From: Coleophoma eucalyptorum | Lineage: Eukaryota > Ascomycota > Leotiomycetes > Helotiales > Dermateaceae | Direction: 5' to 3' | DNA: 64,000 bases | Assembly: GCA_026120035.1 (NCBI GenBank) | Contig: JALRME010000043.1 | Span: forward strand, 186,001-250,000 | Shown here: positions 45,970 to 57,484 of the stretch, one piece after another | Layout: every line of letters starts with the position of its first letter | How positions within the stretch are numbered: the first letter of the stretch is position 1 | Made by a program: the position numbers and the translations under genes | The notes under the pieces: model-generated | Databases searched by the model: none | What the model saw: only the letters and a program-made list of their open reading frames with translations | What the model was told of the DNA's origin: nothing

Positions 45970-47917
45970 TTATTTCAGACAAGCCATCCCCCTTGCCTCG
46001 AGCACCTTTAAATATGCGCCTGAAAGCAGTAAGCATGTGTAAGATTCACACGATTGAGCATCAGTAAGAGAGTATGATATCGTACCAGCAGCTTTCCACC
46101 TCGTATCAAACTTGCCCAGTACCGTTTTCATTAGTTGGGTGGTCTCACGAGATTCGTTTGTGGGGCTGTCCTTGTGGATTCGCACATTTGAAGTTGCCTC
46201 AAGATATAATAGCGTCACCAAAAATGGAGACGCTTCTTCTACACATGTTATGATAGATCTATGATCGGTATGAGCTGGGGCCTCCGCAACCGATATTGCT
46301 ATGTCGGATGTGCATGCAAAGACGTGATGAGATTTTCTAAAGTAATCAGAGGTTTCGGTCTTGGTAGGAAGTGATGCGTGTGCTTCATGAAGCATAATGA
46401 GGGCGCTGTAGGATGTTAAAACGACCTAATAAGCTTGGCAGCGATAAAATAAACTCTTACATGGAGCAAATAGTCTTTTGGTTCATCATGTGTAAGTCCT
46501 GAAGCTGACCCTCTGTGTTAACAACCTGGACTAAGGCCCTAAGTGCCCTATCGAGAAGAATGGCCTCTTCTTCATCAAGCTTGGAGGTTTCAGACACGTG
46601 TCTGAGAACTTGTCCTAGCAATCTTGTTGCTTGAGCCACAAGTGAAAATGGACCCATGTCCCCCCATTCAATCAACGGTGTTGTCACGCAGTTTATGGCG
46701 TTAGAAGGCATTATCTGAGAGAGTTTAGTAAATCGCTGAAGTTATGGAGGAGGCTGTACCCCTTGATCCCAATCTGCATCGTTACTTGGCAGGTATACTC
46801 TGGGTCCCGGATCTACGGTAATTAATGGTCGTTGTGGATCTCCAACGTTAATTGATCTATTCCAAAGTTCAGCCTTTGCAATAACTTAGAAGGCAGAAAC
46901 TCAAACAAGAATGGGTGACAGGGAATGATTTCGAAGCTGCCTTCAAGACTCTGGTTGTACTTGATTTGGGGAAGATTCATACCGGTCCAAAAGAACAATT
47001 GACCACCACACTCTATTCTGCTCTTCTGCATCTACCCACGAGAATGGCTTGCTCGAAGATGAAGCTTCTCTCCAATCTAAACCTAATGCAGAACCATATC
47101 TGGCGCAAGTAGCAGCAGATAGAAACGCTGAAGGATAAATCGCATGTCCAATTTCAAATAAAGTAATGAGAATTTCAGCTTGTAAAGCTTGAATTGAGAG
47201 AACACCAGCGATATCTAGTTCAAGATAGTATCTTTTCGCCGCTAAATAGGTAGCAGTGCGTGCATCTTGGATACGTGAACCAGGTAGCCAACAAATAAGA
47301 TCCATGCACAGAATTAGTAAGGCATAATCAGCTCTAAGAGGATAGTTGGAATTGAGATGCTCAAAGAAGCGCTTCTTGGAGATTATGGGCATCCATTTAT
47401 GCACTGTACCAAAGAATATGCTGGCTATGTCCTGTCGGTGAGAGATGTCTCCTATAATCGAAGTGACGTAAGTGGGCAGCAAAAGGTTGGCCTTCGGGGT
47501 TTCAACCTTAAAGTCCAGAAATATACTGGAGTCCAAGAAAAAAACTGGTGGAAATTCAACAGTTTGTAGCGGAACATCTTCGTCACAATTCCCAACTCGC
47601 TCTCTCTCGCGCCCCTCGACTATCGTGCCCGGACTTGACGACTGCTGCAAGGAAGCAGGGGAAACCGGAAGCTGCCGAAAGACATTCTGATGCTGTATAA
47701 CCTCTCGATTTTGCCGTCGTGTTGAGGACTGCTGTTGGTTGTAATTACAATGAAGGTCTTTCCTACAAATCTCAGTTCAGTGCTAGAACGACTGGCGGAT
47801 CATGCGGCTTCTTGTTTACCTTGCACACAGCGAACACTTAGGGAGAGACTTGTCACATTTTCTCTTGCGGAATCTGCATGTTGTACATGAACGTAAGGAC
47901 TGGTTTTGTAATGACAT
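45970..47917 (-). CDS. Zn2Cys6 transcription factor with fungal_trans domain
   Basis: Six exons (47917-47820, 47762-46983, 46856-46760, 46714-46461, 46405-46086, 46019-45970) join in phase to about 532 residues. The zinc cluster starts at residue 10: SCTTCRFRKRKCDKSLPKCS with CARKDLHC completing the six cysteines across intron 1. The fungal_trans middle homology region includes GTVHKWMPIISKKRFFEHL, ATYLAAKRYYLELDIAG, and the hallmark NRVWWSIVLLDRSINVGDPQ, which is restored only when the 126-nt intron 2 is removed. It is likely a pathway-specific nuclear regulator. It diverges from the epimerase/reductase gene at 48288, the usual arrangement for a regulator and its target. Confidence 0.9.
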
Positions 47918-48287
47918 GGCGGGATTGAAAGATGAGAGTTAACCTCCTGTATATGGCGGTGGGCTGCGGACGACGGACAGCGGGCGGGCAGGGAGCGGGG
48001 AAAGGCGCGATGCGGAAAATATCCTAAAGTGGAAAAAGACCGCCAACTAGCGTCATCGTCGTCCGCCTGCATCAGATTCATCAACCACCAACTATGGAGA
48101 GGCCATTCTTAGTGGAAATCGCGTTTCAAACGTATTATTCATTAGGGTTAAATTCTGCAGTTTTCATCTTTTGTCTTACTATATTAAGAGGGAAGTTCCC
48201 CTAGAATTTAATTTTGTCTCAGCAGACAAACGAAGCTACACCATCTCTTAATATATTTTTCAATTGCAATTATTCATTATTTCGACA
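47918..48287. promoter_or_regulatory. divergent promoter between Zn2Cys6 regulator and NAD(P)-dependent reductase
   Basis: 370 bases separate the two start codons. The left half is C/G-rich (CGGACGACGGACAGCGGGCG near 47971-47990, several CGG triplets as used by Zn2Cys6 proteins) and the right half is AT-rich. Confidence 0.45.
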
Positions 48288-49265
48288 ATGGCCAATCGTG
48301 TCTTCATTATTGGCGCATCTGGTTACATTGGTGGCCAACTAGTAAACGATTTATCAAAAAAGCAGCCTGCCCTTCAACTCGTGTGCCTTGTCCGAACGGA
48401 CGAACAGGCCCAAAAAATCAGAGAAAAGCTACCTGCGATCCAAACTGTCAAAGGCGACTTATCATCACATGATATCTTAGCTGAAGAAGCTCAGAAAGCC
48501 GATATTGTCATCCAATCTGCAGATTGCGATGATCCAGCAGCTGTGAAAAGTCTGATTACGGGCCTGGCGCAGGGCGGAAAAGGAGGCTCGTATATCCAGG
48601 TCTCAGGTGCTGCCAGTATTGTTGACGCATCAAATGGACATGGCCAATCATCCTCGCGCATCTATGATGATGTGAAAGACATTTTGGAAATCACTAGCTT
48701 CGACTCATCCCATCTACACTGGGATGCTGACCAGGCGGTCATTCATGAAGGAAAAACACTTGGCGTCAAAACTGCCATTGTGGTGCCCCCCACGGTTTAT
48801 GGCAGAGGTGAAGGACCAATCAAAACGACAAGTATGCAAATTCCATGGCTTGAGGAGGCAATCTTGAAGCGTGGAAAAGGATTCACCATCGGCGAGGGGA
48901 AGAATTCATGGGCAGCGATTCATGTTAAAGATCTTGTTGCAGTGATTATTCTATTGCTTGAGGATGCTTTGCAGCCTGATGGTGGGAAGGCGACCTGGGG
49001 TCCTGAAGGTTTTTATTACGTTGAAGCGGGAAGCTACATATTTGCGGAATTATTGCCGGAGGTTGTTAAGATTCTGAAGAGTAAGAAGCTGATTGAGAGC
49101 CTTGATATTGATCAGGTAGCAGATGACGAGGCCACCAGTTTACACCCTTATGCTTTGATGATATGGGGCACCAATGTCAAATGTCAAGCATCTAGGCTTC
49201 GTGCTCTTGGCTGGAAGCCAACACAGCCATGGCTGTATGAGGCGCTTCCCAGCTTTTTGGGCTAG
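48288..49265 (+). CDS. NAD(P)-dependent epimerase/reductase (extended SDR, NmrA/epimerase type)
   Basis: Single exon of 325 residues starting MANRVFIIGASGYIGGQLVN, whose GASGYIG is the extended-SDR dinucleotide-binding motif at residues 9-15. A second conserved stretch, VQSADCDDPAAVKSLI, follows. VVPPTVYGRGEGP and GEGKNSWAAIHVKDLV are typical of fungal atypical SDRs that accept NADPH. The usual YxxxK is not clear, so it may be an atypical or regulatory member. No signal peptide. It starts 370 bases from a divergent Zn2Cys6 regulator. Cytosolic oxidoreductase; substrate unknown. Confidence 0.9.
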   Translation: MANRVFIIGASGYIGGQLVNDLSKKQPALQLVCLVRTDEQAQKIREKLPAIQTVKGDLSSHDILAEEAQKADIVIQSADCDDPAAVKSLITGLAQGGKGGSYIQVSGAASIVDASNGHGQSSSRIYDDVKDILEITSFDSSHLHWDADQAVIHEGKTLGVKTAIVVPPTVYGRGEGPIKTTSMQIPWLEEAILKRGKGFTIGEGKNSWAAIHVKDLVAVIILLLEDALQPDGGKATWGPEGFYYVEAGSYIFAELLPEVVKILKSKKLIESLDIDQVADDEATSLHPYALMIWGTNVKCQASRLRALGWKPTQPWLYEALPSFLG

Positions 49266-49893
49266 ATTGAGAATAGCACCTCGAGTTTCTTAGTAAACAT
49301 TCTATCAATATTAGCCCGATAAGAATCTTCTGGTGAAATTGACTTTCTGAAGTGGTGAAAATTACAGAGAGTGATTGCACTTGCAGATTTCCGAGCCACA
49401 AGATTCATCATAGACAACCAAGATATTAATGGTCCATTCCCAAAGGATTTTGATTCTGTATATACTCGTATCATGGTAGGTTCTTTCGACAGCTAATAGA
49501 TGTTATAGCGTCTTTATCAAATATCTGCTTGTCAATTGGCCGGTAAAACGGCGCCTTAAATCAGAAAATTGCCGCATAGCAGAGGTGGGAATAGTCTTGG
49601 GAGAAGTGGGCGACATTTTCATCAATTATGGTTTAAAAGCCTAGAAAAAAATTTGGATTTACCTCGCGGTTGCACGAAAGCCGGATAAGAGAAAAGGAAA
49701 GCTTTAGTCTAGCGGCCAATTTGTCTACCGTCTTAGATTATTCACAAAATGCTCCATAACCAAGTCTATTGCTCAAGTTTATTAAGCTACTATAGAGACC
49801 AAAGTATTGTTATCGATTCTCGTCTCTTATACAATTCCCCGACTTCATAGAGGAGAAATAAAGTAGGATACAAAAGCGAAATGGTAGTATTCT
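49266..49893. other. spacer, no gene seen
   Basis: AT-rich 628 bases between converging genes. Confidence 0.5.
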
Positions 49894-50684
49894 TCAACCA
49901 ACGACCTTTGCAAGAAAAGTTTTCGAAAGAGATAGTTTTGGTGAAGGGTTGGCTGCTTTTTCCTCGGCGTTACACTGTTCTTCATAATCAAAGTATGCCG
50001 CCGCACTGAAGTCCATGTCAATTGGCTGGACAATTTTAGTCTTAAACCACCACTGTTAACATCATTTGTTAGCTCGATATTCCAAAAAGAAAAGGTAGAT
50101 TGGAGACTCGAACAAATGCCAATAGTCAAGTCATCATCCTCAAAGGTGGTTGAGTGGGTACTTACCTTGTACGCGAAGTAGTCGAATAAGAAAAGCGGCG
50201 CAGCAAGATAAGACGCAAAGAAGTTGCTTGCTGAAGGCTTTGCGCCGAAGCGAGAGACAGAGAGATAGAACTCAGCTGCCAAGATGAGGAAGATGAAGAG
50301 TAGGCCAATATACTGCAGGTATGGTGCCCATGGAGCGTACAAGGAAAACTTCTTATAGTCGATGCCTTGTGCCTTAAAACCCATACGGAAGCGAATCAAG
50401 TTGTTATAAACGAGAGCATACTGGATGAAGCCAGCGATGCCAACCTAGACCAAAATTTAGAAACTATAATCCAAAATACATGAATTCATCACAGGGGGTA
50501 GCCTCATTATGGGAGGGGAAGGAGAGTCAGCGGCCTCCACCCACATGTATACGAACATGCTGGGCTTGACTCCCTCTGCCCGCATTTTGTCACCGAGCTG
50601 CTGCTCGAGGGCTTCGATGAGCTTGTCATAGGATACACAAGTACCTACGATGTCAAAGACAACGTTCTTAGTGCCGGCAGACAT
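49894..50684 (-). CDS. chimeric gene: HAD dehalogenase 5' exon joined to amino-acid permease 3' exons
   Basis: Exon 1 (50684-50493) starts MSAGTKNVVFDIVGTCVSYD and continues to VYMWVEAA, which is the N-terminus of fungal haloacid-dehalogenase-type HAD proteins with catalytic Asp in FDIVGT. The expected REYTYLS continuation and the rest of the HAD fold are absent. Instead, a 48-nt intron (donor GTGATG, TTCTAAAT branch-like site, acceptor TAG) leads in phase 0 to 50444-50166 and then 50052-49894. These encode the C-terminal part of an amino-acid permease (FKAQGIDYKKFSLYAPWAPY, two membrane helices, IVQPIDMDF). The joined frame is open for about 209 residues. It may be a new chimeric gene or two truncated relics placed side by side. 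Neither enzyme nor transporter function is likely to persist. Confidence 0.55.
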
Positions 50685-51624
50685 TTTTCTTTGGGTTTTA
50701 AGGTTTACGTGGAAAGTAAAAGAATTGCAGAAAATAGTGATGGTGGTATCTCTGGAGGATTGAAGTGAGTAGCGATGAGATTTCTAAGATGCAGGAGGCC
50801 GTATTTAAAGGAAGAGATGCCACTTGGAGACAACCACCTGGAGGGATTTTTGTGTAGCAATTAAGTTGAGTCATGGAATTCCATGAACCGACGCTACCCT
50901 TGATCTATCTCCACGCGTAATGTTGTAGATGTATTGTTAATGGGGCTGATATCAGAAAGGTCGTGTAGGGAATAACGAAGCCAAGACAAATTTTCATTGC
51001 TGCTGCTATTGTATCAGAAAATTAACGCGTGTCCATTTCTCCCATCATGCATGCAGAAGGTTGTAATAACGAGGACTCCGAGCTTGCTAGGCAAGTTTTA
51101 TCCACAAGTAACGATTACTGTTTAATCTAGAACAGATAAGTGAGTGGTCAAAGTGAGAGACAGAATACAACTACGCAATATAAGCTTCTCGATACAAGGT
51201 GAGGGATCGCTCGGCGCCCTACTAGTCTTGTCCAGCGCCGCTGTCCCACTCTTAATCTAATAGCTTAGAGTAGATGTGACTCTGATATTTGTGGTTCTGA
51301 TAGTTCTGGAAAACCAGTATTCAACATGTCGAGGATTGTCGTACGACATGTAGTGGCGGTATATAGATAAAGAAGTAGAATGAAGCTGCTATTGCTACTA
51401 CGGCTCGTTGATGCGATGTATAACACACCAGACTTATTTCTGCAGAGAGCATATCCAAAAGATCTATAATTCCCAACTAGAATAAACTCAGTGCTTTCAA
51501 GTAGCTCGATGGGTGTTTACTGCATCTTTACCTCCGTGCCGTAGTTGCCTGAAGCACCATTTAATCATCCATTAGTTTATCCGTTTGCTCTCTCATTTAG
51601 AGCCGCGATTAAGAAAAATTCAGC
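50685..51624. other. 0.94 kb spacer, no gene seen
   Basis: Promoter side of both the chimera and the DUF3445 gene. No domain-bearing frame on either strand. Confidence 0.45.
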
Positions 51625-53107
51625 ATGGCCGCGGTGTCTGGTTTCAGCATTTATATGGATTGGATAACTCCTTCTTCTACAATCTTGACCTTGGCCTTTG
51701 TTGTCATCCTCTCTGTAACAGGCCAAGTTCAATGGAGGAGATCCAAGTCAGAGCAGGTGAGTTGACTATACTTCTGCATCCTTTTCACTCCTCATCATAA
51801 GAAGAAAGAGGAATCTAGTATATTTGAAATAATTGCCCCTGCTCTTCCTAATGACCCTTAGACTAATTATTGTTACCTCAGACGGGCTCGCTACCACCAA
51901 AAGGCACACTATACAAAGCAGCTACCCAAAACGCAAACAACACCTATCCTCCAGTGGAAGCCCTCCCTGATTTCCAATGGGAGAAAACCGAACCGTTAAT
52001 GCTACGCCCGTTCAAGAGCACATATAATCTAACCATGGGTATGTCAAGCTGCCTGCCATATATGACCATCCAGGAAGGTGACGCAGAGCCGACCACCAGC
52101 TAAACAAAAACCTAGCTATCTCTAAATCGCATGTTTCAGAGCTCGTAGAGATGGACCGAAACTACCTCGAGCGCATCAACCTTCGCAAGCAGCTGATGGT
52201 TGACGAAGCTTACTCAGTCCTTGCCGCGCAAGATAGTGTCAAGGCCGCCGTCGACGAGTTCTACTCCTGGATGATGGGGGTCTACCTTCCCACGCGTTTC
52301 CCACGGGCCTTCCAGCTTACTAGTGATGGCAAGCAACTGCATAATCTCGTCACCGGCGATGTCTCGCCAGTAACGAGCCCGGCTGAGCCCTTAGATGCCC
52401 TGCGCACGCTCGGGGCAACGATTGAAGACGAGTTGCTCTTTCTGCTCCCTTCGCCCGACGGGGATGGCTATTCCCTACAGGGCTATGTGAACTGTTTTCC
52501 TGGGGGGTTCGAGCCGCGGGAGAAGTTTAATATGAAGCTGCGTGATATACACATCTCCGTACCGAGCTACAAGGAGAAGATGGAGAAGAGTATGGATCGC
52601 TTCTTTGAGCGGATTGAAGTGGGCACTTTTGTCAAGCGGGCGAATGTAAGTCGCCTCTCACCATAATGTGCCATATTTTTCCCATTTGGTTAGGTTGTGG
52701 TTAACTAATCTTGTATTCTATATTGACAGTGATCTATCAATACCACCGACCAACTGTTCGTCAAGAAAGGCAATCATCTCTACGGAGGCGAGGAAGAAAA
52801 GCCCCAAGAGATTAACCCTAAATCAGTATGATTTAACTGTCCATAACAATAAAGAGAAAGCTGAGCAAGATTCTAGACATTCATGCGTTGTGAACGCCAA
52901 GTCGTTCATCGCTTGCCAAAGACAAAAGCCCTCCTACTAACGGTCAAGACCTTCCTTTATCCAGTTGAGGAACTCAAAGCGGAAGGTGTAGCGGAGGAGA
53001 TGATAGCGGCTATTGATGGGTTGAAGGTTGGAAATGCACCAGACATTCACTTTTACAAGAGGGCGGGGATCTGGGGGGAGAGTCTGAAGGCTTATCTGAG
53101 ATCCTAA
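51625..53107 (+). pseudogene. DUF3445 / haem-dependent oxidative N-demethylase-like gene with one nonsense codon
   Basis: Five exons (51625-51756, 51882-52038, 52140-52645, 52730-52825, 52877-53107) join in frame to about 373 residues. An N-terminal membrane anchor (ILTLAFVVILSVTG) precedes family blocks RPFKSTYNLTM, ELVEMDRNYLERI, GYVNCFPGGFEP, RDIHISVPSYKEKM, and the C-terminal MRCERQVVHRLPKTKALL and HFYKRAGIWGE. The first codon of exon 4 is TGA (52730-52732), where relatives carry Trp (family W-S-I-N-T). Everything else is intact, so it is either a young pseudogene or a base error. Intact relatives are thought to be haem proteins that oxidise or demethylate small molecules. Confidence 0.7.
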
Positions 53108-53220
53108 ACGAGTGGTTGACTAGGTGGTAGTGCAGCAGAAAAGGATGAATGAGTGAATAAGCCAACGAATAAGAATCAACCGAGAAGTGCAATAATTATC
53201 AGTATATTTTTCGTTCATCA

Positions 53221-55045
53221 TCATGATAGCATCAACCTCCACCCTCGCCGTTCTAGCACATCAATCCAATCTACTGGTCTTCCCGCAGGGCCACGAAAGC
53301 CATTGAGCCGCAACCGCCATAACTCGTCTAGAACATCAATGGCTCTGGCAATATTGCCAAACTCGCGCCTCTCAAACATACTCTGCAATGAGCCGCGCAA
53401 GAATTCAAAATCTCCGCTCTCCACCGCATCGCCACCCGCAATGAACAGTGGGAACAGCAGGCCAGCAGCGGCACGTGAGTCGAGGTTAAGACGCCGGATA
53501 TGGTAGATGGAAGTCTGTACCGAGGCAGCTATTTTGGCGTTGATGACGGGGAGACGCCCAGTTTGTGAGGGGTTATTGTAGCAGTAAATGCGTTGTTTGC
53601 GGTGCAGTATGATCAAAGCCGTGCTGCGTTGCGCCTGCACCAACTTCACTAAGGAGAGATCGGCGAAGTTGGTACATTGCCAGCGCTGGAGCTTGGCTTC
53701 TATACGTGCGGACTCTTTCCAGAAGCTAGAAGCAGAAGTGCTAGTAGAGTTAGTAACATGTTCTGGCTGTTCTATTTCTGGTTGTTGGTTGTGCTATGGC
53801 AGCTCTTCCTCATACTCATTCGTGTCCTCCTTGGTGATCTCACTAGGATTGAGGGCACAAACCTTCGAGAGCATCACGAATACCTCGGTTCCGATCCCCC
53901 AATATGAATCAACCACGGAACTGTCCCCATCTAGCCAGTACGGCCCCTGTATGAGTGGTGGTTCCAGCGTGGTGACACTGCTGATGATATCATGATATGC
54001 AAAATTTCGCAAGAGCCATTGGCTATCCCTCGAGCTTTGAAAACATTGAGGCCCACGACAAGCAACATGATATGGAGTCACAGTGCGAGCGAAGAGGATG
54101 ATGTCCCGGGCACCCACCAAGTGCCGATACCAGCTCTCGGTGCTCCTAGGACAATGTCCATGGCACATAGCACCAAACCTGTTGCGAGCATCACTTCGAT
54201 GTCGGCCTGGGAACTGCTGCGGCTGCATTTAGCCAGAGCGTCAGCACTAATGTGCAGCGCTTGTGATCGATGCTCTAGGGCGTGCACCGTATGTGATTTG
54301 AAATAGCTGGAGATATGGGCTGATGACCAAGCCATGAGAGCCTTCTGCAAGGAGAGGGAGTCCATTGCCATGGGTAAGAATACTATAAACAAAAAAGTCA
54401 GCTTCCTAATCGAGGTAAGATATATGACTAGTGCCACCTACCGGAAAGAAAAGAATAGTTAGTTTCCGTAGTCGTTAGGATGTCGGCCAGGACTTGGGTA
54501 TAGTAACGTAGCATGGTCCTCTTGTCATCGGATCGATCCGGGCTGTAGTATTCAGCATCTAGAGACTTGACATTGGGTGCGAACGAATAAATGGCAAAGT
54601 CTTTATGCGGCAGGGGACACTTCGTCGAAGTAGGTTTGGAAGCAGCAGCAACTATAGTGGTATTAGGAACCAGTCCTTGAATTTTGTTGTCCTTGCCATC
54701 AGGGACAAGGATCCGTGGCTCTTCCCGTTTGCACACGAGATTCCATCGTCCACAGTGGCCGCAGATGGGGTACGTATTGTCACATTTTTTCCTCCTAATG
54801 CATGCAGCATTGAAATTTAGCTAGAGTTTGCATGATATAGAAATGAAAGGATTCAAAGGAACCAAAGGAATCAAGGGAGGGCTTGGGCTCAAGTAAGGTA
54901 CCACTGACCGGAATCGACAGGTCTCACAAGCCAGCCGCTGCCGCCTGGTGCCGCGTTTTCGGGGGACAAACGGGTGCGGGTTATTTGTAGTGGTAGGAAG
55001 AGGGAATGCGAGCATGGCACCAGAGTCTGACCCGGCGGTGTCCAT
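53221..55045 (-). pseudogene. Zn2Cys6 transcription factor, frameshift plus nonsense
   Basis: The gene starts at ATG 55045. Exon 1 (to 54909) and exon 2 (54794-54441) splice to a perfect zinc cluster, CETCRFRRKKCDNTYPICGH with the last two cysteines following at the right spacing. Exon 3 (from 54382) continues with MDSLSLQKALMAW and LATGLVLCAMDIVLG, then loses frame near 54143. The shifted frame gives the expected WYRHLVGARDIILFART. That frame later meets TAG at 53794-53796 (after EEELP), where CAG would continue it through HNQQPEIEQPE to the conserved C-terminus ending at 53221. Two independent lesions argue for a real pseudogene. It lies tail-to-tail with the DUF3445 gene, which is also broken. 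Confidence 0.75.
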
Positions 55046-56495
55046 GATGGTAGCAAATGGTGACAGATTGTCGAGGGGCACACATTTTTCCCCTCAAAAT
55101 TGACAGGTGAAGAATCACTAAAGATGGGGTAAGTGATGCAGGTACTACAGCGTACTCTACTGTACTGCGTGCTGCATCTCTTATCTTATCCATTATCTCT
55201 TATCTCTTATCCCTGATCTTGATAGATACTGTATAGTGCTGTATGCAACGTTCTCGCACTGAGCCTCGCTCGTAGCATACCGATATAATTCCATTCGTCA
55301 CTGTTGATAGACGGCGATATTGCAGGTGCTTGGATGTAATCAAAGCACGCCGCGAGTGATATGATCCCAAGGTCTCCAGATGCTTCGCCATCTTCTATGG
55401 AAGAGATCTCACTTAGAGCAGGCAATATAGTCATGTAGTTAGAAATGACAGCCTTGGATTTAGAAATCGAATATCTGGCAGTTTGGGTTACCGTAGGTTC
55501 TCGGGCTCGTTGGAAAGCATATGTCAATAGTAACAATAACTGTCAGACGGCGGTCCTGAACTAAGCAGCTGCCTAGCGCCACTGCAGATGTAGCTTGAAA
55601 GCATGTTTCCCCTGCGTACAGACACAGTTTAATAAACATACGGGACAAGCCTTGGCACTGGGACGCACCGGGGCGGGGCGAGAAAAAAGTCTCGTACCTT
55701 TGTATGTCTGCTAGAACTAGTTCAACGACTAGAACGATGGTCGCGTGAGGGGCTTTGCATGGCGCTCGCTCACTGATGGAGCGATGTTCAGCCGAGGTCG
55801 ATTTAAACATTGCGGTGCTTTCTCTATCTCTAAAGGACTGACTGCCTTATCGCGACGATATTCCACTGCCATGTACAGCTACATCTCCGAGCACGTGGAT
55901 CTCGTTCGGTCGCGGGGAAGATGGGTTATTTCCAGAGGCGCTTAGATCTGATCGATCTGGTCTAGTGCTTTCTCTGTTCATTTCAATTCTACATATATCA
56001 CGTTTATCGCAGTGTACACTTTGATACCGAGTCTGAAAGTATGACGAGTTATACGCTTCTAGTCCGGGTGAAGTTCGAGTCTATGTTTCCTGGGAGCATT
56101 CCCTTACCCAGGATGACAAGTATTGAGCTTGCGTACTCTAGGCTAGAAGCTGTGGATGATTTCAAGAAGACAGTTGAAATTGTGCGGAATCACTCCTCCA
56201 CAGTTGATAAGGGCTGGAATTTCCCTGGTGCCCGTTCAGATGGAGGATTAGGTATATCTAAGCGATCAAGAATGTCTTCCGTTTGCCTGGATTGTAAATT
56301 GATTTCAAATATGGTACTATGTTCCTCTTCAAAGTCGTTTGAGGATGTTGCATATTGTCGTAATGAAATGACCTTTCCTGGAAGAATATAAATCGATATA
56401 TAAAGAAAAGACCTTTCAACTCTAAAAACGTTGCTATTACGAATCTTTTGTATTAGATAATATATAAATACGCAAACGACAAAGTGTCTTTTGAA
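55046..56495. other. 1.45 kb with no supported gene
   Basis: Minus-strand frames at 55207-55810 and a plus-strand frame at 56041-56391 have no recognisable domain. A degenerate (TCTTATC)n repeat lies at 55176-55211. Confidence 0.4.
55176..55211. repeat. degenerate (TCTTATC)n tandem repeat
   Basis: About five imperfect copies of a TCTTATC unit in direct orientation. Confidence 0.8.
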
Positions 56496-57484
56496 TTATC
56501 CGGCAAGATTGCCAGCTGCTGCCAGCGAAATCTCCGGACACCATTGGGTTATCTCATCTATTTTAGTAGGAGCAAATTTGTGTACTTTGTGATAACCTAG
56601 AGGTTCTTTTTGCTGGTCAACATGCCAGTCAAACTCACAAGCAAACTGTAGAGACTCCTTTGCCTTGGGTAGGTGAGCACCGCGCGCGTCCATCTTCCGC
56701 GAGAACCAGGCATCTTCGCCACCAAAGGTCCACGCTCCCGATTTGGTCTCCTCTTCCCAATTGTTGTCTTTCAGGATATCCAGAATCATGGTCCGGTTGC
56801 GTAGCGAGAGTCCCCCGTTGTACCAAGCGTCTGTCGCATGTAGAGGCGCGCCAACCCAGTCCCATTCAAGGAAGTCGTCGACGGTGCGGTGGGCGTTAGC
56901 ACATAAGATGGCATCCGCCTGGAATATGAGCACGTGCTGAGCTGGCGCCAGGTTTTCCCACAACCACGGACGAGACAGGTAAATATTCACTCCGTCGCGG
57001 GAGGTGAGGTTGAACTCATCGGGGATGGTGCGTACCTGGATCCGTCCATCTTCGACAGCACGCGACCAGATGGCTGATGCTGATGGAGATTTGGGATCGA
57101 AATGTTGAGCGATGGTGTCCTGGGTCGAATAAAAGATGATAGGCCAGTCTGGGCCCAATACAGTGTGGTAGTGCAAGATAAGAGGGATGAGTCGGGGCGT
57201 GTACTGGGTGTCCGTTATAACGGCGACTTTGTTCGTGATTTGGCCGTAAACATTCTTGCTTGGTGCGGTGGGTGCTTCTTTTGAAGTAGTAGGTACAACG
57301 ACGGAGGGTGCGAAAGCGAGAACGTTCTTCTATTAAACGTGCCACAAAGGACGGGTCAGTCTGCCAACATATACGAGGAGCAGATTAATCAATCAATTAT
57401 GCTTACATTTAACTTCAATACCCAGACGAATCCAAGCAACGCCAGCGCGATTACCATAACGCGCTTCGACACGCCATAGTCCAT
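56496..57484 (-). CDS. DUF5672 family protein, type II membrane (Golgi-type) anchor
   Basis: Two exons (57484-57407, 57329-56496) join in phase 0 to 303 residues. The first exon encodes a short cytosolic tail and a membrane anchor (VMVIALALLGFVWVL), giving a type II topology typical of Golgi glycosyltransferases. A proline/threonine-rich stem follows. The body has the DUF5672 blocks HYHTVLGPDWPIIFYST, VLIFQADAILC with a QAD acidic pair, FLEWDWVGAP, YNGGLSLRNR and TFGGEDAWFSR. The fold family is thought to be glycosyltransferase-like, with the QAD motif in the place of DxD. Together with the neighbouring UDP-glucose dehydrogenase, transporter and PLOD-like transferase this suggests glycan assembly. 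Donor and acceptor unknown. Confidence 0.87.

Noticed and set aside
34502..49265. Full secondary-metabolite gene cluster
   Set aside because: No backbone synthase in the window and several members broken, so only a possible remnant or part is proposed.
55207..56391. Frames that might be a membrane protein or hypothetical gene
   Set aside because: No recognisable motif, no consistent splicing, stops between pieces.
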